Origin: Mesotoga infera | GTDB lineage: Bacteria > Thermotogota > Thermotogae > Petrotogales > Kosmotogaceae | Assembly: GCF_900157305.1 (NCBI RefSeq) | Contig: NZ_LS974202.1 | Location: forward strand, 2,901,661 to 2,965,660 | Direction: 5' to 3' | Length of the DNA: 64,000 bases | Shown here: one piece after another, positions 25,972-34,397 of the stretch | How positions within the stretch are numbered: position 1 is the first letter of the stretch | Layout of the letters: every line of letters begins with the position of its first letter | The notes under the pieces: model-generated | Seen by the model: only the letters and a program-made list of their open reading frames with translations | Databases searched by the model: none | Told to the model about the DNA's origin: nothing | Translations under genes and position numbers: made by a program

Positions 25972-26104
25972 AGCGGTTGTTGGTTGTTCGTTGTTGGTTC
26001 CTGGTAAGAGCGAGATCCCGTATAGGAGCACTACGGGATGACAGTATTGGTGTACTGCGGGATGACAGCCCCTTCCCGTCATGCCGGACCTGATCCGGCA
26101 TCTC
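25967..26104. repeat. Dispersed repeat element, copy B, left exon side
   Basis: Left 138 bases of the second copy of the element, almost identical to 25490-25627 and ending in the palindrome ATGCCGG ... CCGGCAT followed by CTC. The group II intron begins at the next base. The element continues at 28040. Confidence 0.85.
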
Positions 26105-26687
26105 GTGCGCCCGGCATGGTACACAACTATAGGGTGAAAGACCCGAATGTGGGGAGTCAAAGAAGCATTAGCCAGAGGCAAGGGTGTCACTGGTAACGGT
26201 GAATCTGAAGGAAGCCCGAGGCAAAGTCCGGAACTGAACGAAAGTGAACCAGAGATGGCCGTTACAGAGGGTAACCCTGCGAGATAAGGGAAAGCCCTGA
26301 CTCCAGCTGTAAAGGTTCGGATGGCAGGATTCGGATGAAAGTGGTGTATCTTACCCGGGGAAGTCCTCATGAGTCCGAAAGGGGTAACCGTTAGCAAGGA
26401 GGAGATCCAAGTTAAGGGAAAGCTCAGGAGGATGGCAGATGAACCCGTAGTAGTGAAGAACCTCTCCGAAAGGAGAAGGGACCTTGGCTATAAGCCAAGG
26501 GGGTGATGAGGAGGTCGAAAGGCTCCATCACTTGCGAAGGGGAGAAGGATCGAAGAAATGTGATCGGAAGACAGTGAAGAGACTTAGGTCAGACAGTTAA
26601 AGACAAGGTACATATTCCCGGGAGGGTAGAGAAGCCAGTCATTAATTGTCGCAACAATATCTGAGGCTGGAGCTGTTGGAAGGGAGC

Positions 26688-27971
26688 ATGCAGGAGAAAG
26701 AGATGAAGTATTACAGTCTAATCGACAAAGTCTATTCGAAGAAGAACCTATTGAAAGCCTATCACAGGGTAAACTCCAACAGAGGAGCTCCTGGGATAGA
26801 CGGAGTAACCGTAAAATCATTCGGGGAGAAACTCCTTGAAGAAATCGAGAGATTATCCGAAGAAATCAAGAGCGGTGAGTACATGCCCATGCCACTCAGG
26901 AGAGTAGAAATCCCAAAAGCAGATGGTAAAACAAGGCAATTGGGAATACCTACTGTGAGAGACAGGGTGGTACAACAATCTCTCAAGGAGATACTGGAAC
27001 CTATATTCGAGGAAAGATTCCATCCCTCCAGTTACGGTTACAGAAAGGGAAGAAATGCCTGGCAGGCGGTGGAGAAGGCGAAAGCTTTTGCATCCAAATA
27101 CGGTCTGTGCAATGTAGTGGAACTTGACCTGAGCAAATGTTTCGACACTCTGGATCATGAGAAGATAATAGACTCCGTAGCAGAGAGAGTGAGTGATGGA
27201 AAGATACTCAAACTCATACGCGCAATGCTGAAGAGCGGAGTAATGGAAGATGGAGTCTGGAAGGCAACAGAAACTGGCAGTCCACAGGGTGGTGTAATAA
27301 GTCCCCTGCTGGCGAACATCTACCTGGACGAGTTCGACCAGAAGATGAAAGCCAGAGGAATAAGGATAGTCAGATATGCAGACGACATATTAATCTTCTC
27401 GAAAACCCAGGAAGAAGCCCGAGAGTTTCTGGCAATCGCGATCAACATACTGGAGATTGACATGAAGCTCAAGGTCAACAGAAACAAGACGAGAATCACA
27501 ACACTGGAGGAGGGCTTTCACTTTCTTGGCTTCGAAATAAAAGGCGAGAGAGTTGGGATAGAGAAATCCAGATTGAAAAGGTTCAAGGGAAAGGTCAAGG
27601 GACTTACAAGAAGGAACCAGAGCACACCGGTAAAGGAAATAGTGAAAGAGCTAAATCCACTGTTGAGAGGATTTGCCAGCTATTTCAGGATAGTAGACTT
27701 ACAATCTACCTTGAGAGGGCTTTTGAGCTGGATAAGGAGAAGGCTTAGAGCCATCATACTACACCAGTGGAAGAGCACAAAGAAACTGAACAGAGTCCTT
27801 AGAAGGGCTGGATGGGAAGAGAAAGTCAATTTGAGAATGAACAAATGGCGCTCTTCTCACACAAAAGCAGTCAATTACGCCATTCCCAACAGGTTCTTTG
27901 AAGAGATGAACTTATTCGATATGACATCGTACTATCATCCCCTGTCGAAGTATCCGATACTCGATCCATGA
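26688..27971 (+). CDS. ltrA: Group II intron reverse transcriptase/maturase
   Basis: About 427 residues. Reverse transcriptase blocks are in order: KAYHRVNSNRGAPGIDG (RT0/1), IPKADGKTRQLGIPTVRDRVVQ, FHPSSYGYRKGRNAWQA, VELDLSKCFDTLDH, GSPQGGVISPLLANIYLDEFD, and the catalytic YADD. The maturase (X) domain and a basic DNA-binding tail follow. No HNH endonuclease domain follows, and the protein ends soon after YYHPLSKYP. I chose ATG 26688 because GGAAGGGAG lies just upstream; ATG 26703 is an alternative. The stop overlaps domain V by two bases. It is intact, so the intron may still be mobile. Confidence 0.93.
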   Translation: MQEKEMKYYSLIDKVYSKKNLLKAYHRVNSNRGAPGIDGVTVKSFGEKLLEEIERLSEEIKSGEYMPMPLRRVEIPKADGKTRQLGIPTVRDRVVQQSLKEILEPIFEERFHPSSYGYRKGRNAWQAVEKAKAFASKYGLCNVVELDLSKCFDTLDHEKIIDSVAERVSDGKILKLIRAMLKSGVMEDGVWKATETGSPQGGVISPLLANIYLDEFDQKMKARGIRIVRYADDILIFSKTQEEAREFLAIAINILEIDMKLKVNRNKTRITTLEEGFHFLGFEIKGERVGIEKSRLKRFKGKVKGLTRRNQSTPVKEIVKELNPLLRGFASYFRIVDLQSTLRGLLSWIRRRLRAIILHQWKSTKKLNRVLRRAGWEEKVNLRMNKWRSSHTKAVNYAIPNRFFEEMNLFDMTSYYHPLSKYPILDP

Positions 27972-28000
27972 GCCGTGTACGAGGCCCGTACGCACGGTTC
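27970..28000 (+). ncRNA. Group II intron domain V
   Basis: Stem GAGCCGTG with CACGGTTC, two-base CG bulge, short upper stem TAC/GTA and loop. The AGC catalytic triad is at 27971-27973. It is directly followed by domain VI with the branch-point A at 28033. Confidence 0.85.
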
Positions 28001-28039
28001 TGTGAGAGGACGAGGGGCTCCGCCCCTCTCCTACTCGAT

Positions 28040-28158
28040 CGCTCTTTCCTCTGTCTTGAACCAAGAGCGAGGAACCTGGACTCGCAGCGTCGGAACGAGA
28101 AACTCCTCTTCCAAGGACGGGTCCATGATCTGGGACGAACAACGAAGGACGGCTCTTC
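28040..28158. repeat. Dispersed repeat element, copy B, right exon side
   Basis: The right 119 bases of element copy B, matching 25628-25744 with scattered differences and ending GGCTCTTC directly before TGAGCGAGAACC of a CRISPR repeat. It contains no gene. Confidence 0.82.
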
Positions 28159-28253
28159 TGAGCGAGAACCATAGTGGGATGGAAACATGCCGCAACTTCC
28201 GAGCGCGAGACAGAATTCGTTGTGTTGAGCGAGAACCATAGTGGGATGATAGG
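28157..28253 (+). CRISPR. Satellite CRISPR block 3: 2 repeat units, 1 spacer
   Basis: Repeat units at 28157 (first two bases TC) and 28224 (last five bases ATAGG), with one 37-base spacer at 28187-28223. The left and right junctions with the dispersed element are the same as for block 2. It is the last trace of the array. Confidence 0.9.
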
Positions 28254-29018
28254 AGCGGTTGTTGGTTGTTCGTTGTTGGTTCCTGGTAAGAACGAGATCC
28301 CGTATAGGAGCACTACGGGATGACCCTGAATAGGAGCATTTCAGGGCAGGCTCCATGGGGACACCACGGGATGACAACTCCCTTCCCGTCATTCTGAGCT
28401 TGACTCAGAATCACGTTCTTCCTCCTTCCCGTCATGCCGGACACTGATCCGGCATCTCCGGTCCTTCAAAAGAGCAAAAGAGCGAGATCCCGTTTAAGAG
28501 CACAACGGGATGACATTAGTGGGGTATTACGGGATGACAGAATGGGAGCGGTTAACGGGATGATGGTCTCTTCAGGTCATCCTGAAATGCTCCTAGTCAG
28601 GATCACGTTCTTTCCTCTGTCTTGAACCAGGAACGAGGAACCTGGACTCGCAGCATCGGAACGAGAAACTGCTCTTCCAAGGACGGCTTTTTGCTCTTGC
28701 GAACGAAGAACAAAGCTCCTAGCTCCGCAACGAAAAACCGCTCTTCCGAAGGACGGCTCTTCCCGCGCAGCGTCGAAACGATTTACCGCTTTACGCTCTT
28801 CCAAGTAAGAGTTGTTGTGGTTTATTAGTCTCGAGGTGAAACTAAATACCGGACGGCTACCGTTGAGAAAAAGGGTGTTATTTCCGCGCGAGATGGCCTG
28901 TATTTTAGTCTGATCGAAATTCAGCGACTACTACGGTTTGGTTTGTATGTGAGGTTAGTTGTAAAGTCTAGTTGCTATCCTGTCGGCTCACATTTTGGTG
29001 TGGTATGGAGGTTTTTAT
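28254..29018. repeat. Dispersed palindromic repeats and gene-free region downstream of the CRISPR island
   Basis: No credible gene. The region to about 28810 is a patchwork of short palindromes: GTCAT-arm-loop-arm units at 28388-28414, 28431-28458 and 28576-28607, and the same unit in reverse orientation near 28291-28323 and 28488-28515. These match units at 43440-43950. From 28810 to 29018 the sequence is unrelated and must hold the promoter of the phosphoesterase operon; I saw no clear -35/-10 pair. Confidence 0.75.
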
Positions 29019-32000
29019 ATGAACTGGAAGAGGTTTTTGCTCGTTGTGGAAGCGATTTTGATCGTTCTATCAGGATTTGCTTTCGAAGCGAAACTATTGC
29101 CCTTCTGCACGAGCAGCATCGAGAGAATGCCATGGCTCTTCGAAGATGTTCTCTATTTTGTCGGAAACAACTACGATATTTATCAGATTGCCCTGAAAGA
29201 AGACGGCAGCTGGGGTGAAATCAAACAGGTGGAAGGCGAGGTCAACACTCTGGCCAACGAGATCAGCCCTTGCGTGGTACGGAGCGGTAATGATCTGGTC
29301 ATGTATTTCGCCCGTTACAGCGACGCCACCGACTACGATTTCTTCAGGGCTGTTCTGGACAAAAGTAGCGGAGAATGGACAAATGTGACCTCGGTTAAAG
29401 AACTGAACACCGACACGCAGGAGTGGAAAATTTGGGTCAACGAGGGCGAGACTCTGGCCTATATAACGACGAAAGGCTCGCACGGCGGCGCAGCTCCGGT
29501 AGGCGGAAGAGATATATGGATGTCCGAGAAGGTCGAAGGCAAGTGGACGACTCCTCTCAACGTGGCTGTCCTCAATACAACCGGGGACGAGTGGTCGGTC
29601 TTCGTCGCGCCCGATGGGAAGATCTGGATCGACGGATCGAGGGAGGAGGTTATCGGAGGTCACGATATATACTACTACGACCCGAATTCCAAGAAAATCG
29701 TCCATCCCGGCGAAGATATAAACACAATGTACAACGACAGGAGCGTCTGGACCGACGGAAAGACACTGATACTCTCCTCGAGCGACAGAAAAGACGGTGC
29801 CGGAAGCTACGATCTGTACACCGTCGATCTGGAGGGCGAGGCGATCCTATCGCCCGTGGCAGTGCAGGTAAGGGAAGAGATAACTGCAACACTTGGCGAT
29901 CTTCGCTCGTCGATGGACGGTAAGTACATTCTCGAAGGCCAGACAGTGACAGTCGAAGGCGTTGCACTTGTCTCGACGGGCGAGTGGCACGATAAGGCGA
30001 ACTACTTCACGATAGCCGACGCTTCGGCCGGGGTCTTCGTTTACGGGGCCGGTTTCACAGAACCTTTCGTAAGGAAGGGAGACCTGGTCAGAGTGACGGG
30101 TACGCTATCGATTGTTGGCTATTCCACTGATATAGGCAGTCTGGTGATCCTTCCATCCGGTCCGGAGGACATCGTAGTCCTCTCGGAGGGTGCCGATCTG
30201 CCGACGCCGAAGATCCTCTTCACCGATACTCCCAGAACGGCCCTGGCGGCATACGAGGCCAGACCGGTAATGTTCTTCGGAAAAGTTAGCCAGTACGACA
30301 ACGAGACCATAGCCAGGGGCTTCGTTATAGACGGCTCGAGCGATTCGGAGTACGAAGATTCGAAGGGTGAAATCAAAGTTAAATTCTATTCTTACGCGCA
30401 GATAGATATCTCAGGACTGGAGAACGGCGATTACGCCTCAGTGAAGGGTGTTCTGGTGCTCGACAAGGAAGGTAACTACTATGTGAGACCGACCGAAAAA
30501 AGCGACATAAGCGAGATCCAGCGGAACCGGATGATCTTTCTCTCGACGGTCGCCGATAAAGCTCTTCTAGCCGTAGAAGATTCGCAAGAGGTGGAGAGCG
30601 AAGCCGGGAACGATCGGATACTTGAGAGCGCCGCCGACAGGATCTTCGCCAGTTCGTCGGACGGAAGGTTGTTCCTGTCGGCGTACTCCGTCGGAGGAAC
30701 GAGAGCCGGCAGCGGCCCTGCGATCTACGAATACATCGACGGAGAGCTGGTAAAGCTCGCCCTGCCGGGTGAGGCGGAGTATCCAGACATTAAAGGAAAG
30801 GGGCTGGTCTTCGCCTGCAGAATATCGCCAGACGATCTGAACTCCAGCTGGGAGATCTACCATCTCGATCTTGAATCGAAGAAGCTGCAAAAACTGCTTT
30901 CTTCGCCCAGTGACGAGATCGAGCCTGTGCTTTCTCCCGACGGAAAGAAGGTGGTCTTTTCCAGACAGGCCAACGGCCACTGGGAACTGGTCGAGCTTGA
31001 GATAGCCTCTGGCAGTGAGAGTGTGATCGAAGTCAACGCTAAGTCGGCCGACTTTTCATCGGACGGTAGAGAACTGGTTTTCCAGTACCTGGGCGAAAGC
31101 TGGGATCTCGTCGAACTTTCGAAACTGGACAGCCCTTTCGGCGCTTCACGGAGAAAACTGCTGGCCACCCCCTTCGACGAAACCTCTCCGGCAGTCAATG
31201 ACGACTCTAACTTGATAGCATTCGTAGCCGACTATCGCGGCAAAGGTGAAGTCTTCTTGCTAGACACGGTCTCCGGTGAGGTGAGGCCTCTCTTTGCGGA
31301 GGTTACAGAGTCGAAGAATCCCTTCTGGATAGAAGATAAGCTCGGCGTTGCGAAGCGATCTGAAACCGGCTGGGAAATGGCCCTCGTCGAGATTGTGGAA
31401 GAAAAGATCGGGTCTTTTGAAGAAGTCGCGAATTTTCTCCGCAGGCCGAGGCTGACATCGCCGGCCATGGTGGATCTAGATGAGGTTAGATTCGAGATAA
31501 GTCTGAAGGAAGGATTCGTGCCGGTGAAGGCCTACCTTCAAGGTAACGGCCGCACGATACCCGTGATGTGCTACGGAAACGATGCGATCATTACAGGCAA
31601 CGCGGTCCCCGGTCTCTACGATCTGAGGATCGTAGCGCGGAACTCCTCCGGTTACCACTCCTGGATAGAACCCAAGAGCGTCTTTCTTGGCGATAGCTCC
31701 CGGACGGTTCGGATCGTCCAGCTCACAGACATTCATCTGGGCTTAGCGAATAAACCGGAGAACCGCGAGGGGTTCATAAAGTTGCTAGAGAGCGCACAGA
31801 TGGAAGAGCCAACGATGATAGTCATAACCGGAGACGTTTCCGACGCGGCCCAGTATTATCCAGATGACTACGCCTTTCTCAGGAGCACACTTATTGAGCA
31901 TGCCGAATGTCCGGTCTTTGTGATTCCCGGGAACCACGACAGTCAGAGGGCCGGAAAGGTCGTCGGAAAGGAAATGTGGACGGAGTTCTTCGGTGAGCTC

Positions 32001-32420
32001 TACTTCAGCTTCGAGTGGGGTGGATGGCGCTATATTTTCATGGACACGGGAGACTCCGATTACGGACTGGTCAGCGGCATGGTTTCGGAGGAACAGATGG
32101 ACTGGTTGAGGGGAGAGATCGATAATGACCGCAAGACGGTACTCTTCGCGCACCATAACCCTTTCGACACGAGGTGGAGTTTCTTCGAAAAGGAACCGAA
32201 CCGGCAGGAGCTGGTCGAGGTTTTGGAAAGCGGAAATTTGATGCTTGCCCTTTTCGGCCACAGGCACTCCGATGCGATAGACTACCACGACGAGATACTT
32301 GCAGTTACAACAAGAAAGAGTCTCGAAGGTTCCGCACTTAGTTACAGGCTGGTGATTCTCGATAGAGAGGGAATCTTGAAGATCTCGCAAGAGTTACCGA
32401 AAGCTTCAAAATCGATGTGA
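29019..32420 (+). CDS. Large secreted protein: two beta-propellers, OB-fold, C-terminal calcineurin-like phosphoesterase
   Basis: About 1133 residues. The N-terminus is a signal or anchor (RFLLVVEAILIVLSGFAF). Residues ~25-280 are a WD40/TolB-like propeller (repeated WT.G.. and D.Y....), paralogous to the whole next gene. Residues ~290-380 look like an OB-fold (EGQTVTVEGVALVS, VRVTGTLSIVG), and ~500-790 are a second TolB-like propeller (SPDGKKVVFSRQ). Residues ~900-1133 are a metallophosphoesterase with all metal motifs: TDIHLG, TGDVSD, PGNHD, AHHNP, GHRH. ATG 29019 has GGAGG 7 bases upstream. It is the first gene of a 12-gene operon and probably acts outside the cytoplasm on a phosphoester. 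Confidence 0.88.
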   Translation: MNWKRFLLVVEAILIVLSGFAFEAKLLPFCTSSIERMPWLFEDVLYFVGNNYDIYQIALKEDGSWGEIKQVEGEVNTLANEISPCVVRSGNDLVMYFARYSDATDYDFFRAVLDKSSGEWTNVTSVKELNTDTQEWKIWVNEGETLAYITTKGSHGGAAPVGGRDIWMSEKVEGKWTTPLNVAVLNTTGDEWSVFVAPDGKIWIDGSREEVIGGHDIYYYDPNSKKIVHPGEDINTMYNDRSVWTDGKTLILSSSDRKDGAGSYDLYTVDLEGEAILSPVAVQVREEITATLGDLRSSMDGKYILEGQTVTVEGVALVSTGEWHDKANYFTIADASAGVFVYGAGFTEPFVRKGDLVRVTGTLSIVGYSTDIGSLVILPSGPEDIVVLSEGADLPTPKILFTDTPRTALAAYEARPVMFFGKVSQYDNETIARGFVIDGSSDSEYEDSKGEIKVKFYSYAQIDISGLENGDYASVKGVLVLDKEGNYYVRPTEKSDISEIQRNRMIFLSTVADKALLAVEDSQEVESEAGNDRILESAADRIFASSSDGRLFLSAYSVGGTRAGSGPAIYEYIDGELVKLALPGEAEYPDIKGKGLVFACRISPDDLNSSWEIYHLDLESKKLQKLLSSPSDEIEPVLSPDGKKVVFSRQANGHWELVELEIASGSESVIEVNAKSADFSSDGRELVFQYLGESWDLVELSKLDSPFGASRRKLLATPFDETSPAVNDDSNLIAFVADYRGKGEVFLLDTVSGEVRPLFAEVTESKNPFWIEDKLGVAKRSETGWEMALVEIVEEKIGSFEEVANFLRRPRLTSPAMVDLDEVRFEISLKEGFVPVKAYLQGNGRTIPVMCYGNDAIITGNAVPGLYDLRIVARNSSGYHSWIEPKSVFLGDSSRTVRIVQLTDIHLGLANKPENREGFIKLLESAQMEEPTMIVITGDVSDAAQYYPDDYAFLRSTLIEHAECPVFVIPGNHDSQRAGKVVGKEMWTEFFGELYFSFEWGGWRYIFMDTGDSDYGLVSGMVSEEQMDWLRGEIDNDRKTVLFAHHNPFDTRWSFFEKEPNRQELVEVLESGNLMLALFGHRHSDAIDYHDEILAVTTRKSLEGSALSYRLVILDREGILKISQELPKASKSM

Positions 32421-32434
32421 GAGAGGTGGTTTTT

Positions 32435-33256
32435 ATGCGTAAGGCGATACTGATCGTTCTGGTTATGGCGATAGCCGTTCCCCTTCTGGCTTTCGAGGTT
32501 GAAAATCTGCCCGTGAATACCGAAGGCATAGAGCGCATGCCATGGCTTCATGGGGATACGCTGTACTTCGTGGCCGGCAACTACGACATTTACCGCGCCG
32601 AGAGGTTGGCCGACGGTTCATGGGGACCAAGAGAACCGGTGCCGGGGGAAATCAACACCGCGGCGAATGAAATAAGCCCATGCATTGTCGAGAGAGATGG
32701 AACTCTTATCATGTACTTTGCCCGGTACACCGGTACCGAAAGAGATTACGACTTTTTCAGGGCGGTTTTCGATCCTGTAGAAGGTCTCTGGAAGAATCCG
32801 GTGATGATACCCGAGCTGAGCACCGAAACCCAGGAATGGGATATATGGGTCAACGGTGATGAGACGGTGGCTTATCTGACAACCAAAGGCAAGTTTGGCG
32901 ATGCCGAAATAGTTGGTAAGAGAGATGTCTGGAGATCTGAGAAGGTTGATGGAAAGTGGAGTCTGCCAGTTCTGGTCAGAGAGGTATCGACCGACGGCGA
33001 CGAGTGGTCGGTCTTCGTCGATCCGCTAGGCAGGATCTGGGTAGACGGCGCCAGAGGCGACGCGTACGGCAGTTATGACATCTATTATTACGATCCTTCG
33101 CTCTCTCTTGTGATCCACGTCGAGAAAGACGTCAATTCGATCTACAACGAAAGAAGCGTCTGGACCGACGGCAAGACTCTGGTCTTCACATCGGCTGACA
33201 GAAATACCGGAATGGGCGGATACGATATCTACATCACCGATCTGGGAGAAGAGTGA
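32435..33256 (+). CDS. Secreted WD40/TolB-like propeller protein, paralogue of the preceding N-terminal domain
   Basis: About 273 residues with a signal peptide (ILIVLVMAIAVPLLAF). It aligns along its whole length with residues ~20-290 of the preceding protein: IERMPWL, NYDIY, NEISPC, DYDFFRAV, TQEW.IWVN, GDEWSVFV, NDRSVWTDGKTL and NERSVWTDGKTL. So it arose by tandem duplication of the propeller without the other domains. ATG 32435 follows GAGAGGTGG. A role as a binding or docking module for the same substrate is inference. Confidence 0.82.
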   Translation: MRKAILIVLVMAIAVPLLAFEVENLPVNTEGIERMPWLHGDTLYFVAGNYDIYRAERLADGSWGPREPVPGEINTAANEISPCIVERDGTLIMYFARYTGTERDYDFFRAVFDPVEGLWKNPVMIPELSTETQEWDIWVNGDETVAYLTTKGKFGDAEIVGKRDVWRSEKVDGKWSLPVLVREVSTDGDEWSVFVDPLGRIWVDGARGDAYGSYDIYYYDPSLSLVIHVEKDVNSIYNERSVWTDGKTLVFTSADRNTGMGGYDIYITDLGEE

Positions 33257-33257
33257 T

Positions 33258-34394
33258 TTGCTCCAGTTGAACGATACCGAGAGGACGGTCCTGGCTTGCC
33301 TTTGGCGCCAGGACGGTCTTTCCCGCGCCAGAATCACTGCGCTCACAAAGCTGAGCAAGGCTACAATCTCGAGGGTCGTCAATCAGCTGATGGAAAAGCG
33401 ACTGCTCACCGAGCAGAGCGTCGAGTCGAGAAAGACCAGAGGACGTCCTTCTACACCGCTGACTCTCGATAGAAATTCCAGATCGGTCGGCGGGGTGAAC
33501 ATCCGCTCTAACTGTTTCGACGTTTCCCTGGGCGATCTTTCAGGAAGGATCAAAGACTTCTTCAGTATCGGGCACGGAAGAACCGACGTGGAAGAAGGGT
33601 TGGCAGCTTTGCCTGAGAGGCTTGTAGAGAGGGGAGTAGAGCTGGACAGGCTCGTCTCTTTCAGCATCGTCACCCCGGGAATCGTGGAAAGGGCGACGGG
33701 CTCGGTAACGAACGCCTTTTACACAAGCGGGGGAAGGGTCTTTCTCGGAGAGAAACTCGCGCTAGACTGTCCGGTTACGGTAGAAAACGACGCCAACTCC
33801 CTAATTTACTCGGAGATCCTCTTCGGCAGGATTCGGGAGACCGACATCCTCTATATAGATAAAGGCTTCGGATCTTCGCTTGTGATCGACGGTAAGGTTT
33901 TCAGGGGGCCTCACGGGAGTGCCGGGGAGCTAGGACATCTCCAGCTCGACCCCCACGGACCACTCTGCTGGTGCGGGAAGAGAGGTTGCCTGTCGGCTTA
34001 TTTCGCTAGAGAGAGCCTCATGGATAGATTTTCCTTTCACCTGAACGAGTCCCATCTGAAACAACCCGAGAGGGCTCTGCTGGGAGTTCTGAGCCAGGAG
34101 TACGCCGTATCCTCCGACAGAAAGTTCGCCGAGGTCTTCGAGCAGTTGCTGGACCTTCTCGGTGCGGCGATAGCCAACGTGGTCGATTTTCTCGGTGTAG
34201 AAACGGTCGTGTTGAACAACCAGAACCCGGTGTACAATTCCAGAACTTTCGATTACCTGAGAGAGTACATCTTCACCACGGCGATAAAGAGAAAAAATCT
34301 GAGGTTCGAAAGTGTAACGGTATCTACGGAAAGGCTGATGCTGGTACCGCTGGCAGTGGCTCTTTCCGCTTTGCTTGAAAAACAGGAGGTGTGA
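33258..34394 (+). CDS. ROK family transcriptional regulator
   Basis: About 378 residues. The N-terminal winged HTH (LSRARITALTKLSKATISRVVNQL, residues ~20-43) is followed by a ROK sugar-kinase fold with ENDAN, GSAGELGHL and the zinc motif CWCGKRGCL (ROK consensus CxCGxxGCxE; the final Glu is Ser here). The start is TTG 33258, 1 base after the previous stop, with GGGAGAAGAG upstream. ROK repressors usually respond to sugars or sugar phosphates, which fits a sugar-phosphate operon. Its operator was not identified. Confidence 0.9.
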   Translation: MLQLNDTERTVLACLWRQDGLSRARITALTKLSKATISRVVNQLMEKRLLTEQSVESRKTRGRPSTPLTLDRNSRSVGGVNIRSNCFDVSLGDLSGRIKDFFSIGHGRTDVEEGLAALPERLVERGVELDRLVSFSIVTPGIVERATGSVTNAFYTSGGRVFLGEKLALDCPVTVENDANSLIYSEILFGRIRETDILYIDKGFGSSLVIDGKVFRGPHGSAGELGHLQLDPHGPLCWCGKRGCLSAYFARESLMDRFSFHLNESHLKQPERALLGVLSQEYAVSSDRKFAEVFEQLLDLLGAAIANVVDFLGVETVVLNNQNPVYNSRTFDYLREYIFTTAIKRKNLRFESVTVSTERLMLVPLAVALSALLEKQEV

Positions 34395-34397
34395 ATT

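Larger units (their letters stand above)
26105..28039 (+). mobile_element. Group II intron, complete, 1935 bp
   Basis: The boundaries come from comparison with the intron-free copy at 25490-25744: GGCATCTC joins directly to CGCTCTTTCC there, whereas here 1935 bases intervene. The intron starts GTGCGCCC and ends CTACTCGAT. Near the 3' end, domain V is at 27970-28000. Domain VI is a hairpin (GAGGGGC / GCCCCTC) on a basal stem GAGAGG (28004-28009) paired with CCT and CTC around a bulged A at 28033, the expected branch point. The maturase ORF is internal. Insertion 3 bases after an inverted repeat, and an ORF without an endonuclease domain, fit the bacterial IIC class; that class call is inference. 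Confidence 0.93.

Noticed and set aside
25742..28253. The satellite CRISPR blocks as simple tandem duplications of the main array end
   Set aside because: All spacers in blocks 2 and 3 differ from those of the main array and from each other, so duplication of spacer-containing units is not supported.
25454..28804. ORFs inside the dispersed repeat elements flanking the CRISPR blocks
   Set aside because: They are repetitive, contain the CRISPR repeat, have no ribosome sites, and are not conserved in frame between the element copies.
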